Shown: positions 10,796 through 20,080, counted from the first letter of the stretch. The stretch: 64,000 nt of DNA from Ureibacillus sp. FSL W7-1570 (GCF_038593265.1 NZ_CP151979.1:1-64000); one strand, 5' to 3'. The notes: generated by a model not told the origin, from the letters alone. Translations and numbers: made by a program.

Positions 10796-11773
10796 ATGAA
10801 AATATTCCAAGAAGAAGAGATTCGGCAATTGGTCGGATTGAATTTAAAAGCAATTGAAATTGTGGAGGAAGGTTTTGCGGCATTGGCAAGTGGAATGGTC
10901 ACCCTGCCACCGATTATGCGGGTTGATATTCCGGAAAACAATGGAGAAGTTGATGTAAAAACAGCTTATATAAAAGGTTTGGATTCGTTTGCAATCAAAA
11001 TATCTTCAGGTTTTTTCAACAATCCGTCGATCGGCCTTCCGAGCCTGAGCGGCATGATGCTCCTGTTCAGCACGAAAACAGGGCTTGCCCAATCCATCTT
11101 GCTTGATAATGGCTATTTGACCGATGTAAGAACCGCGGCGGCCGGTGCCATTGCTGCAAAGTATTTGGCGAAACCGGACGTTGAAAGTGTCGGTGTCATA
11201 GGTACCGGAACCCAAGCCAGGTACCAGATTGAAGCACTTTCACTAATAAGGCAATTTGAGACGATCTATGTTTATGGTCGCAAAGATGAAGCCGCAAAAA
11301 ACTATGCTGTTGAAATGGAAGCGAAATTAGGGAAAAAGGTCATTGTCGCCAAAAGCCCGGAAGAAGTGGTCAAAATGAGTGAAATTGTAATCACAACAAC
11401 TCCTGCCACTTCACCATTGATTAAAGCCGAATGGCTGCATCCGGGTCTTCATATTACGGCGATGGGATCTGATGCCGAGCATAAGCAGGAACTGGATGAA
11501 AACATTTTTAGTAAGGCGGATTTGATCGCTTGTGATGTCAAATCTCAATGTTTCCGATTAGGTGAGCTGCATCACGCAAAAGATAAGAGAATCATAGATG
11601 AAGAGGCAAACATTATAGAACTGGGAGAAATCATCACAGGTACAAAAACAGGAAGAACCGATCATGGGCAAATAACCGTCTGCGATTTGACAGGCACTGG
11701 GGTGCAAGATACAGTCATCGCGCGCTTTGCCTATGAACAGCTGGTAACAGGCAAAAAATCTTTTATTAGATAA
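10796..11773 (+). CDS. eutC: Ornithine cyclodeaminase/mu-crystallin-family protein, EutC type
   Basis: This 325-residue protein belongs to the ornithine cyclodeaminase/alanine dehydrogenase-like family. The NAD-binding fold is visible at GVIGTGTQARYQIEAL (about 135-150), with LTDVRTAAAGAIAAKYLA just before it. In ectoine clusters EutC works with EutB on hydroxyectoine, and that role is inferred from context. The ATG at 10796 is preferred because AAGTGGTGA lies 5 bases upstream; the in-frame GTG codons at 10784 and 10787 fall inside that site. It directly follows the doeA stop codon. Confidence 0.8.
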   Translation: MKIFQEEEIRQLVGLNLKAIEIVEEGFAALASGMVTLPPIMRVDIPENNGEVDVKTAYIKGLDSFAIKISSGFFNNPSIGLPSLSGMMLLFSTKTGLAQSILLDNGYLTDVRTAAAGAIAAKYLAKPDVESVGVIGTGTQARYQIEALSLIRQFETIYVYGRKDEAAKNYAVEMEAKLGKKVIVAKSPEEVVKMSEIVITTTPATSPLIKAEWLHPGLHITAMGSDAEHKQELDENIFSKADLIACDVKSQCFRLGELHHAKDKRIIDEEANIIELGEIITGTKTGRTDHGQITVCDLTGTGVQDTVIARFAYEQLVTGKKSFIR

Positions 11774-11793
11774 AAACATTGGAGGGGTATTTT

Positions 11794-13002
11794 ATGAGTA
11801 ACAAAAAAGTGAACATGGGTACACAAGCTGTATGGTCAGGAGAAAAAGACGTATTAGTGCATGGAGCCACACAAGTTCCGGTCGTGGTAAGTGTCGCTTA
11901 CAACTATGATGACATGGACGAATGGTATGATGTTGCGACTGGAAAAAAACCGGGACATATCTACGGAAGAAATACGAACCCGACAGTACAAGCCTTTGAA
12001 GAAAAAGTGAGAATCATGGAAGGGGCAGAAGCTGCCACAAGTTTTTCAACAGGAATGGCTGCCATTAGCAACATATTTTATACATTCTTGAGACCAGGTG
12101 ATCGGATTGTTTCAATCAAAGATACGTATGGCGGTACAAATAAAATTTTTACTGAATTTTTGCCGCAAATGAACATTGAAATCGTATTATGCGAAACCGG
12201 CAATCATGAAGAAATGGAAAGAGAAATTGAAAAGGGCTGTAAAATCGTTTATTTGGAATCGCCAACAAATCCGACTGTAAAAATTACGGATATTGAAAGA
12301 ATAGCGAAAAAAGGAAAAGAAGTCGGTGCGCTTGTTGTGGTGGATAACACATTTGCCACACCAATTAATCAAAAACCGCTTGAACTCGGCGCAGATCTTG
12401 TCCTTCATAGTGCAACGAAATTCTTGGGCGGTCATGCGGATGCACTTGGTGGTGTCGTTTGCGGATCGAAGGAATTAATTGAACCAATTTATCATTACCG
12501 TGAAATTAATGGTGCCACATTGGATCCTTGGTCAGCTTACTTATTATTGCGCGGTATGAAAACATTGAAACTGCGTATGGAACAGCAAGAGAAAAATGCC
12601 TTTGCAATCGCACGTTACCTACAAACTCAGGAACTTGTCGAGGAAGTCTTCTATCCAGGACTGGAAACTCATGTGAATCATGATATTGCGAAGAAGCAGA
12701 TGAAAGGTTTCGGCGGAATGCTCAGCTTCTCATTAAAAGGCGGCATGGATGCGGTAAAAATTTTACTTCCTGCATTAAAATACGCCAACCGTGCAGCCAA
12801 TCTGGGAGCTGTTGAAACAACTTACGGTCCTGCAAGAACGACAAGCCATATTGAATGTACACCGGAAGAACGCGCCGCAGTCGGCATTCCGGATGGGCTT
12901 GTACGAATTTCGGCGGGTATTGAAGACACGGAAGATTTAATTAACGATTTGGAAAATGCTTTCGCCATTTTAAAAGAGCACATGTTGACAGTCGGAAAAT
13001 AA
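11794..13002 (+). CDS. Cystathionine gamma-synthase/methionine gamma-lyase-family PLP enzyme
   Basis: This fold-type I PLP enzyme of 402 residues belongs to the Cys/Met metabolism family. The PLP lysine is K209 in HSATKFLGGHADALGG. The phosphate-binding YGRNTNPT lies at 57-64, and STGMAA (85-90), DTYGGT (110-115) and SPTNPT (156-161) follow the family plan. Such enzymes replace or eliminate the gamma substituent of amino acids. It sits between eutC and doeB, where described clusters would have an aminotransferase (DoeD). A role in deaminating 2,4-diaminobutyrate or homoserine is therefore possible but unproven. The ATG at 11794 follows GGAGGGG by 6 bases. Confidence 0.85.
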   Translation: MSNKKVNMGTQAVWSGEKDVLVHGATQVPVVVSVAYNYDDMDEWYDVATGKKPGHIYGRNTNPTVQAFEEKVRIMEGAEAATSFSTGMAAISNIFYTFLRPGDRIVSIKDTYGGTNKIFTEFLPQMNIEIVLCETGNHEEMEREIEKGCKIVYLESPTNPTVKITDIERIAKKGKEVGALVVVDNTFATPINQKPLELGADLVLHSATKFLGGHADALGGVVCGSKELIEPIYHYREINGATLDPWSAYLLLRGMKTLKLRMEQQEKNAFAIARYLQTQELVEEVFYPGLETHVNHDIAKKQMKGFGGMLSFSLKGGMDAVKILLPALKYANRAANLGAVETTYGPARTTSHIECTPEERAAVGIPDGLVRISAGIEDTEDLINDLENAFAILKEHMLTVGK

Positions 13003-13015
13003 GAAGGTGAAACGG

Positions 13016-14254
13016 ATGGAACACAATATCCTTTCCAGGGTTCAACAATTGACGGATGAAATCATTGAATGGAGAAGACATATTCATCGAAATCCGGAAC
13101 TCAGCTTTAAAGAATATGAGACTTCACAGTTTGTCTATGAAAAGTTGTCAAACATCGATGGTATGAAAGTGGTCAAGGGAGTCGGGGTTGAAACGGCTGT
13201 CATCGGCACCCTTTCCAGAGGGGATGGCCCAACCGTCGCCATTCGCGCAGATATGGATGCCCTTCCCATTGTCGAAGCAACTTCCCATTCCTTCCCTTCA
13301 AAAAATGTAGGCGTCATGCATGCTTGTGGCCATGACGCCCACACTTCAATCGGTTTGGCGGTAGCGACCATCATAGGTCAAATTTGGAAAGAAACTGACA
13401 TTCAAGGCACAGTAAAATTCATCTTCCAACCCGCTGAAGAAAATACAGATGAATACGGAAAGACAGGATCCCCTTATTTGATAGAAGCAGGCGCCCTTGA
13501 TGATGTGGATTGCATTATGGCCCTTCATATGGATCCGGAACATGAAGTGGGAACCGTGTTGATACACGATGGATACAGCATGGCCAATGTGGATGTATTT
13601 CAAGGGAAACTCTTTGGAACCGGAGGACATGGAGCATACCCCCATTTAGGAACGGACCCGATTTGGATGCTGGGTCCGGTGCTCCAAGCCATCCATGGAA
13701 TTGTTGCAAGAAATATATCTCCCCTTGATGCAGCGGTAATCAGTGTGGGAGAGATAAAAGCCGGATCGGCAAGTAATGTCATTCCGAGCGAAGTATATTT
13801 GCAGGGCACCCTTCGCAGTTATACGCCATCAGTCCGGAAAGAGTTGGAAACAAGGTTGAAAAATGCTTTTTCGATAGTTGAAGCATTTGGGGGACGGTTC
13901 GAATTGAATATTACCCATGGAGAACCGGCTTTATTTAATAATGCTGAGGTCAACAAAATGTTGAAAGAAGTGGTTTCCGAATTGTATCCGGGCATGGAAA
14001 TAAAGGAAATTCCTTTTGGATTGGGTGGCGAGGATTTTTCCCATATGACGTACAAAGTCCCTGGGTCCATGTTTTTCCTGGGATGTGCCTATCCTGATGG
14101 AATCAAGCGGGATCTCCATACACCGATTTTTGATATTGATGAAAGATGTTTACCAATCGGCACAGCGATTTTAACTCAAGCGATACTTAAATATTTACTT
14201 GGAAATGCACAACTTCCTCAACAATATGCAAATGAGGAGAAAGCCGTTATATAG
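13016..14254 (+). CDS. doeB: N-acetyl-diaminobutyrate deacetylase (M20 amidohydrolase)
   Basis: DoeB/EutE removes the acetyl group from the product of DoeA, giving 2,4-diaminobutyrate. The 412-residue M20 protein shows HRNPELSFKEYETS (24-37), the metal-binding MHACGHDAH (101-109), IRADMDALP (76-84) and QPAEEN near 140. Those motifs define the amidohydrolase family, which also includes hippurate and auxin-conjugate hydrolases, so specificity comes from the neighbourhood. The ATG at 13016 follows AAGAAGGTG; the longer GTG start at 13007 lies inside that site. Spacing to the flanking genes is short, in keeping with one operon. Confidence 0.82.
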   Translation: MEHNILSRVQQLTDEIIEWRRHIHRNPELSFKEYETSQFVYEKLSNIDGMKVVKGVGVETAVIGTLSRGDGPTVAIRADMDALPIVEATSHSFPSKNVGVMHACGHDAHTSIGLAVATIIGQIWKETDIQGTVKFIFQPAEENTDEYGKTGSPYLIEAGALDDVDCIMALHMDPEHEVGTVLIHDGYSMANVDVFQGKLFGTGGHGAYPHLGTDPIWMLGPVLQAIHGIVARNISPLDAAVISVGEIKAGSASNVIPSEVYLQGTLRSYTPSVRKELETRLKNAFSIVEAFGGRFELNITHGEPALFNNAEVNKMLKEVVSELYPGMEIKEIPFGLGGEDFSHMTYKVPGSMFFLGCAYPDGIKRDLHTPIFDIDERCLPIGTAILTQAILKYLLGNAQLPQQYANEEKAVI

Positions 14255-14274
14255 GGAAAGGAGGGGATCGATGC

Positions 14275-15315
14275 ATGAAACATCGTATCGCATTATTAGG
14301 TTTTGGTGTTGTAGGACAAGGGTTTGCGGAAATTTTGAAAAATAAAAAGCAAGTACTGGAAGAGCAGTTTGGGCTCGATGCGGCCATAGTGGCGGTAAGT
14401 GACGTGATGAAAGGTTCTGTTTATCATCCCGATGGACTGTCAATAGAGGATTTACTGGCGGTTGTGAAGGAAACCGGAAAGCTTGATGATTATCCCGAAC
14501 AAGAAGGGCTGATCCGGGGATTGAACAGTTTTGAAACGATCAAGCAAACAAATGCGGACACAATTGTCGAAGTCACCTTTACGGATGTGAAAACAGGTCA
14601 ACCGGCTATCGATCATTGTCAATGCGCCTTTGAATATGGAAAAAATGTCATCATGAGCAATAAAGGGCCGGTTGCACTGGCATACGCCCAATTAAAAGAA
14701 ATGGCGGAGAAAAGGAACGTCCGTTGGGGCTTTGAAGGTTCCGTAATGAGCGGGACACCATCGTTGCGTATGCCCGTCACTTCACTGGCGGGAAATGACA
14801 TATATGAAATTCAAGGGATATTAAATGGTACGACCAACTATATGTTGACTCGCATGGAAGATGGACTTTCTTATGACGAGGCGTTGAGCGAAGCCCAGAA
14901 ATTGGGTTATGCGGAAGCCGATCCGACGAGTGATGTGGAAGGGTATGACGCTCTATACAAAATTGTCATTTTAGCAAATGTGGTGATGAATTATCCGTTA
15001 AAAGTTCACGAAGTTGAAAGAATGGGAATCTCCCATTTGACAACCGAAGACATTGAACTGGCGCGGCAAAGCAACCGAAAGTGGAAATTGATTGCAAAGC
15101 TGAAAAAGGAAAACGGCAGTGTGGTTGCTTCCGTTAAACCTGAAATGATTCCATTAGACCATCCTTTGGCAAATATTTCTGATGCCACAAATGCCATAAC
15201 GTACCATTGCGATTTATCCGGTCCCGTTACATTAATCGGGGCAGGGGCAGGCAAAACCGAAACGGGTTTTGCGATATTGATCGATTTGATTAATATCCAT
15301 CGAAAGCAACTTTAA
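14275..15315 (+). CDS. Homoserine dehydrogenase (short form, no ACT domain)
   Basis: The enzyme interconverts aspartate semialdehyde and homoserine with NAD(P). The Rossmann motif GFGVVGQGF lies at about 8-16. Catalytic-domain signatures include MSNKGPVALAY (about 124-134) and GILNGTTNYMLTRM with YAEADPTSDVEGYDA (about 181-225). At 346 residues it lacks the C-terminal ACT regulatory domain of biosynthetic Hom in Bacillus. Its place between doeB and the aldehyde dehydrogenase suggests it handles aspartate semialdehyde made from diaminobutyrate rather than serving threonine synthesis. A GGAGGGG site lies 8 bases before the ATG. Confidence 0.85.
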   Translation: MKHRIALLGFGVVGQGFAEILKNKKQVLEEQFGLDAAIVAVSDVMKGSVYHPDGLSIEDLLAVVKETGKLDDYPEQEGLIRGLNSFETIKQTNADTIVEVTFTDVKTGQPAIDHCQCAFEYGKNVIMSNKGPVALAYAQLKEMAEKRNVRWGFEGSVMSGTPSLRMPVTSLAGNDIYEIQGILNGTTNYMLTRMEDGLSYDEALSEAQKLGYAEADPTSDVEGYDALYKIVILANVVMNYPLKVHEVERMGISHLTTEDIELARQSNRKWKLIAKLKKENGSVVASVKPEMIPLDHPLANISDATNAITYHCDLSGPVTLIGAGAGKTETGFAILIDLINIHRKQL

Positions 15316-15331
15316 CGAGAGGAGTGAGTGA

Positions 15332-16777
15332 ATGGAACAAACGATGTTAAAAAGGAAAATGTATTTGGCTGGTGAATGGGTTTTCCGGGACAAAACGATT
15401 GATGTGGAAAATCCCCAAAATGGCGAGATTATCGCCCAAGTGCCGGCCGCGAGCAGGGAAGATGCGATCTTTGCGATAAAAGAAGGGATCAAAGGCGCAG
15501 AAATCGCAAGAAATATGCCGACTTATGAAAGGATCTCCATATTAAATAAAGTGGCAAATTGGATTGAAGATCGACAATCCCTTTTTGCTAAAACGATTGC
15601 CACTGAAGGCAGTAAAACAATTCGTGAAGCGAAAAAAGAAGTCCTTCGATGCATCCAGACGATCCGCATCAGTGCGGAAGAAGCAAGAAGACTTCATGGA
15701 GAAACGATTCTCTTTGATCAGTTGGCAGGAAATGAAAATCGGGTTGGATACTATCAGCGTTTCCCAATCGGGTTAATTGTTGCAATCACTCCATTTAACG
15801 ATCCTCTGAATCTGGTTGCGCACAAAATAGGTCCAGCTATTGCTGCCGGGAATTCAATCATTGTGAAACCTTCGACACTCACCCCATTAAGTGCGTTGTT
15901 ATTAGCTGAAGCATTTCATGAAGCGGGATTGCCCAAAAAAGTTTTAACGGTCATAACGGGTCATTCAAGTGACATTGGCGATGAACTGGTGACACATCCA
16001 GCAGTGCGGATGATTTCGTTTACCGGCGGATATGAAGCGGGAAAGAGCATTTCATCAAAAGCCGGGATAAAAAAGTTAAGTATGGAACTGGGTTCAAATT
16101 CACCTTGCATTGTCCTCCGGGATGCGGATATCCCAGATGCGGTCGAATCGATTGTATCAGGCGCTTTTTGGGCAGCCGGACAAAACTGTTTAGGTGTCCA
16201 GCGGGTTTATATTGAGGAAGAAATCTATTCAACTGTTGAAAGATTGCTGGTTGATCGGACCAAACAAATGCGTGTTGGTGATAAGCTTAACGAAATGACC
16301 GATATGGGCCCGTTAATCACTGAAAAAGAAGCGATCCGAATAGAAAAACTTGTCCAGCAATCTTTGCGGGAAGGTGCAAAACTTCTTTGTGGCGGCAGAA
16401 GAAATGGCGCTTATTATGAACCGACCATCCTTACAAATGTTCATCCGGAAAGCAAAATAGCAAAAGAGGAAATCTTTGGTCCGGTTGTCATTTTGGACAG
16501 TATAAGGGATCTGAATGAAGCGATCCAAAAATCGAACAATGTCATGTATGGTCTGCAGGCAGGTATCTTTACAAAAAATCTTGATTTCGCATTCCGCGCG
16601 ATAAAAGAGATGGAGTTTGGGGGCATTATGGTCAACGATAGCAGCGACTTCAGAATCGATTCCATGCCTTTTGGCGGAATGAAACAATCAGGAATCGGCA
16701 GAGAAGGTGTAGCTTTTGCCATTCAGGAAATGACAGAACAAAAAGTTGTATGTTTCAAAATAGGATCAAATTTCTAA
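15332..16777 (+). CDS. NAD(P)-dependent aldehyde dehydrogenase, DoeC-like candidate
   Basis: This 481-residue aldehyde dehydrogenase has all catalytic residues: N156 in TPFNDPLN, E252 in MELGSNSPC and C286 in AAGQNCLGVQR, plus the C-terminal PFGGMKQSGIGREG. The family oxidises aldehydes to acids. In ectoine catabolism DoeC oxidises aspartate semialdehyde to aspartate, and position in this operon makes that the best guess. Similarity alone would equally permit succinate-semialdehyde-type or glyceraldehyde-type substrates. The start follows GAGAGGAGTGA. Confidence 0.82.
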   Translation: MEQTMLKRKMYLAGEWVFRDKTIDVENPQNGEIIAQVPAASREDAIFAIKEGIKGAEIARNMPTYERISILNKVANWIEDRQSLFAKTIATEGSKTIREAKKEVLRCIQTIRISAEEARRLHGETILFDQLAGNENRVGYYQRFPIGLIVAITPFNDPLNLVAHKIGPAIAAGNSIIVKPSTLTPLSALLLAEAFHEAGLPKKVLTVITGHSSDIGDELVTHPAVRMISFTGGYEAGKSISSKAGIKKLSMELGSNSPCIVLRDADIPDAVESIVSGAFWAAGQNCLGVQRVYIEEEIYSTVERLLVDRTKQMRVGDKLNEMTDMGPLITEKEAIRIEKLVQQSLREGAKLLCGGRRNGAYYEPTILTNVHPESKIAKEEIFGPVVILDSIRDLNEAIQKSNNVMYGLQAGIFTKNLDFAFRAIKEMEFGGIMVNDSSDFRIDSMPFGGMKQSGIGREGVAFAIQEMTEQKVVCFKIGSNF

Positions 16778-16800
16778 TCAATTAATTTGGAGGGTTGCGT

Positions 16801-17694
16801 ATGAAAAAATTATTGATCACATTAATCGCAGTATTCATGGTAATTTTGTCGGCATGCAGTGGTTCGGAAAATGAAAAAAATGAAGCGAATGGCGCATCGG
16901 ATACAGGCAAGCTGGATCAATTAATAGAATCCGGAAAGGTGAGAATCGGCTTTGCGAATGAAGTTCCTTATGCATATGAAGAAAACGGTGAAATCAAAGG
17001 GGCAAACGTAGATATTGCCAAAGCGGTATTTAAAGAATTGGGAATTGAAAATTTGGAAGCACAATTATCAGATTTTAGCCAATTGATCCCTGGAGTGCAA
17101 GCAGGACAGTTTGACGTAATTACTGCGGGAATGGCCATTAAACCGGACCGTTGTGAACGCGTATTGTTCAGCGAACCTGAAATCAAGTACGGTGAAGGTA
17201 TCGTTGTAGCGAAAGGCAACCCATATAACATCCACAGTTATAAAGATATTGCTGCAAATCCTGATATAAAAGTCGTTGTGATGGAAGGGACAACGGAAAT
17301 TGAATTTTTACAAAAAGAGGGGGTAAACCCAAATCAAATCATTACTGCTCCGGATATTCCAGCAACATTTTCCGCCATTCAAGCAGGTCGTGCGGATGTG
17401 ACAACAGCTACTGAAATGACGCTGAAAATGGCCCTTCAGTCTGCGGCAACGGATAAATTGGAGTTTGTTGATTCCTTTGAACAACCGGATGTGGAAGGAG
17501 TACCAAGTTACGGTGCAGCCGCATTCAACTTAAAAGACAAAGAAATTCGGGACGCTTATAACGAAAAATTAAAACAATTAATAGAAGATGGTACAATCGG
17601 CAAAATTTTGGAAGAGTATGGATTCAGTTCTGTGAACAATATTGTCAAAGCGGGTGAAATAACAACTGAACAAATATGTGCAGGTCAAAACTAG
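16801..17694 (+). CDS. ehuB: Ectoine/amino-acid ABC transporter substrate-binding lipoprotein
   Basis: This 297-residue extracellular solute-binding protein (family 3) has a lipoprotein signal peptide with lipobox LSAC, C19 being the lipidated residue. The mature domain opens with LIESGKVRIGFANEVPYAYEENGEIKGANVDIAKAVFKELG, typical of polar amino-acid binding proteins. EhuB binds ectoine and hydroxyectoine in other bacteria, and that specificity is inferred from the operon. The ATG at 16801 is chosen because GGAGGG lies 7 bases upstream; a TTG at 16795 is too close to it. Confidence 0.85.
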   Translation: MKKLLITLIAVFMVILSACSGSENEKNEANGASDTGKLDQLIESGKVRIGFANEVPYAYEENGEIKGANVDIAKAVFKELGIENLEAQLSDFSQLIPGVQAGQFDVITAGMAIKPDRCERVLFSEPEIKYGEGIVVAKGNPYNIHSYKDIAANPDIKVVVMEGTTEIEFLQKEGVNPNQIITAPDIPATFSAIQAGRADVTTATEMTLKMALQSAATDKLEFVDSFEQPDVEGVPSYGAAAFNLKDKEIRDAYNEKLKQLIEDGTIGKILEEYGFSSVNNIVKAGEITTEQICAGQN

Positions 17695-17706
17695 GTAAAC
17701 TTATTA

Positions 17707-17748
17707 GGGACAAGCTTTAATTCCGAAAAGTCTTGTCCCTATTTCGGA
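17707..17748 (+). promoter_or_regulatory. Interlocked stem-loops between ehuB and ehuC
   Basis: GGGACAAG (17707-17714) pairs with CTTGTCCC (17732-17739). TCCGAAA (17722-17728), inside that loop, pairs with TTTCGGA (17742-17748) beyond it. The arms alternate A-B-A-B, so they form either a pseudoknot or two mutually exclusive hairpins; a weak T-rich tract follows the second. An intergenic hairpin between a binding-protein gene and its permease genes commonly tunes their ratio, and that role is inferred here. Confidence 0.5.
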
Positions 17749-17777
17749 TTTTCTATTTACAACCTTGGAAGAAGGGG

Positions 17778-18446
17778 ATGATCATTATTAGTGCCATATT
17801 CGAAATTACCCCACAACTGTTGAGAGGACTGGGTATCACAATTTCTGTATTGCTTGGTTCGGCAATCATCTCATATATTGTCGCTTTTGCTGCAGGGTTA
17901 TCAAGAGTTTCGAACAATGTCATATTAAACAAGGTGACAGGAGTCTATGTCGAAGTATTTCGTGGAACTTCACTCATCGTACAATTATTTTGGCTCTATT
18001 ATGCCATCCCGATGCTTTTTGGTATTCAATTGGGTTCAAACTGGTGGACCGGAGTCATTGCAATCGCTCTGAATTATGGCGCTTATTTATCAGAAGTGGT
18101 ACGCGGATCCATTTTGGCAGTGGATAAAGGGCAAACGGAAGCGGCTATCGCTTTGAATATGTCCCGTTATCAACGGATGAGGTTCATCATATTACCTCAA
18201 GCAGTACGGATGATGCTTCCGGAGTTCGGCAACTACACAATCCAAATGATGAAAGCGACATCGCTCGTCTCATTGATTGGCATGAGGGATATTTTATATT
18301 ACGGCGATATTATGAGAAATACGAATCTATCTCAAGCTCCATTAATCTACGTAGTAGTGTTATTTATATACTTCATTTTGGCATTGCCTTTGATTTGGTT
18401 GACTAAAAAAGGAGAAACGATCGCGAAGAAAGGGGTGGCCGGTTGA
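17778..18446 (+). CDS. ehuC: ABC transporter permease, ectoine-type (EhuC-like)
   Basis: This 222-residue membrane permease of the polar amino-acid (HisM/ArtQ-type) family carries the loop that contacts the ATPase: EVVRGSILAVDKGQTEAAIALNMSRYQRMRFIILPQAVRMMLPEFGN. About five membrane segments are visible. The start is uncertain. The ATG at 17778 matches the usual N-terminus (IFEITPQLLRGLGITI), but the GAAGGGG site touches it with no spacer. A TTG at 17733 would lie inside the upstream hairpin. It follows ehuB and overlaps ehuD by one base. Confidence 0.83.
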   Translation: MIIISAIFEITPQLLRGLGITISVLLGSAIISYIVAFAAGLSRVSNNVILNKVTGVYVEVFRGTSLIVQLFWLYYAIPMLFGIQLGSNWWTGVIAIALNYGAYLSEVVRGSILAVDKGQTEAAIALNMSRYQRMRFIILPQAVRMMLPEFGNYTIQMMKATSLVSLIGMRDILYYGDIMRNTNLSQAPLIYVVVLFIYFILALPLIWLTKKGETIAKKGVAG

Positions 18447-19195
18447 TGAATGGCAATTTCAGATGGGATACATTCTTTGATGCTTTGCCAATAGTCTTAC
18501 AAGGATTGGGCGCAACGATCGGTTTGACATTTGCCTGTTTTGGATTTGCCCTTCTTTTCGGTTTTGTATGGATCCTCTTCAGACGGTTTCCGAATAAACC
18601 GGTTGTGACAATCGCTGTTTGGGTGATGGAATTTATTCGTTCAACGCCACCTCTGGTTCAATTATATTTTGTTTATTATGCATTGCCCGTGGTACCGGTT
18701 ATCGGTATAACATTGGAACCTTTTACATGCGCAATTCTGGCCATTGGTATCCATTATAGTACGTATATTGGAGAAATCTACCGTTCAGGTATTGAGAGTG
18801 TGGATAAAGGTCAATGGGAAGCGTCGACCGCTTTGAATTTTTCCACTATTGATAAGTGGAGAAAGATCATTTTACCCCAGGCAATTCCGCCAACCATTCC
18901 AATGCTGGGGAACTACTTTATCATTATGTTCAAAGAGGTGCCATTAGCGTCAATCATTGGTGTTACCGGAATATTGGCGATGGCGAATTCATATGGCGCT
19001 TTGAACTTCGCTTATTTAGAGCCATTGACAATTGCGGGTATCATTTTCTTACTTTTGAGTTACCCATCTTCTATACTGATTAAAAAATTGGAAGTGAAAA
19101 TGAATACCAAATTCGATAAAAATGCACTTTTGGAAAAGACAAAAAAGAATGGCCTCCCCAACATGAATCTGAAGGAGAGTGATCGTATTGCCTAA
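18446..19195 (+). CDS. ehuD: ABC transporter permease, ectoine-type (EhuD-like)
   Basis: This second permease subunit (249 residues) is paralogous to the preceding gene. It has several membrane segments and the coupling motif EIYRSGIESVDKGQWEASTALNFSTIDKWRKIILPQAIPPTIP. Together the two permeases form the membrane channel of the importer. Its ATG shares the TGATG junction with the end of ehuC, with AAAGGGG 10 bases upstream, so translation is probably coupled. The C-terminus is a charged tail. Confidence 0.85.
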   Translation: MNGNFRWDTFFDALPIVLQGLGATIGLTFACFGFALLFGFVWILFRRFPNKPVVTIAVWVMEFIRSTPPLVQLYFVYYALPVVPVIGITLEPFTCAILAIGIHYSTYIGEIYRSGIESVDKGQWEASTALNFSTIDKWRKIILPQAIPPTIPMLGNYFIIMFKEVPLASIIGVTGILAMANSYGALNFAYLEPLTIAGIIFLLLSYPSSILIKKLEVKMNTKFDKNALLEKTKKNGLPNMNLKESDRIA

Positions 19196-20006
19196 TGCAT
19201 TGACAAAAAATATAGAAAAAAATGTACCCATTTCGGCCGAACCAATTGTGAAATATCGTAATGTAACAAAATCCTTTGGAGATCATCATGTGTTAAAAGG
19301 GATCGATCTGGAAATTCATCCGGGAGAGAAAATTGCGATCATTGGCCCAAGCGGTTCCGGAAAAACAACGATTATCCGAATGTTGATGACTTTGGAAGAA
19401 CCCAGTTCCGGCGATATTGTTGTAAACGGAAAAAATTTATGGAAGATGGAGAAAAAAGGGCAACTGGTAAAGGCAAATGAAAAACATTTAAGAGAAGTGC
19501 GCGGAGATATCGGTATGGTATTTCAGCATTTCAACCTTTTCCCCCATATGACAATTTTGGAGAATTGTATGGCGGCACCAATCCATGTAAAGAAGGAAAA
19601 CAAAGATGAAGTGAGGGAACGTTCGATAAAAATGTTGGAAAGAGTGGGATTAGGGGATAAATTGAATTTTTATCCATCCCAGCTTTCCGGCGGACAGAAA
19701 CAGCGTGTCGCGATGGCCCGGGCTTTGGTGATGAGGCCGAAAATCATGCTTTTTGACGAAGTGACTTCCGCCCTGGACCCGGAATTAGTAGGGGAAGTGC
19801 TGGAAGTGATTCGGGATATTGCCCAAAATGATGATATGGCGATGGTTTTGGTAACCCATGAAATGGAATTTGCCTTGGAAATTGCCGATAGAGTCCTTTT
19901 CCTTGACCAAGGGGTTATTGTTGAACAAGGAACGGCATATGAGGTATTGGTGGTTTCGAAAAATGAACGTGTTCAATCATTCTTGAAACGATTTAGAAAA
20001 GCATAG
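19188..20006 (+). CDS. ehuA: ABC transporter ATP-binding protein, ectoine-type (EhuA-like)
   Basis: This is the ATPase of the importer, 272 residues. Walker A is GPSGSGKTT (53-61), the signature motif is LSGGQKQRVAMARAL, Walker B is IMLFDEVTSALDPE and the switch histidine lies in VTHEM. It belongs to the polar amino-acid (GlnQ/HisP) ATPase family. The TTG at 19188 is preferred because AAGGAGAG lies 8 bases upstream; the GTG at 19179 overlaps that site. It overlaps the ehuD end by 8 bases and closes the operon, followed by a strong terminator. Confidence 0.85.
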   Translation: MPNALTKNIEKNVPISAEPIVKYRNVTKSFGDHHVLKGIDLEIHPGEKIAIIGPSGSGKTTIIRMLMTLEEPSSGDIVVNGKNLWKMEKKGQLVKANEKHLREVRGDIGMVFQHFNLFPHMTILENCMAAPIHVKKENKDEVRERSIKMLERVGLGDKLNFYPSQLSGGQKQRVAMARALVMRPKIMLFDEVTSALDPELVGEVLEVIRDIAQNDDMAMVLVTHEMEFALEIADRVLFLDQGVIVEQGTAYEVLVVSKNERVQSFLKRFRKA

Positions 20007-20080
20007 GTGACAAAGGGCGAAATAGTATGAATTTGATAAAAAAATGGAGCGGCTGGGATAGAAGCCCTCTCCAGATAAGG

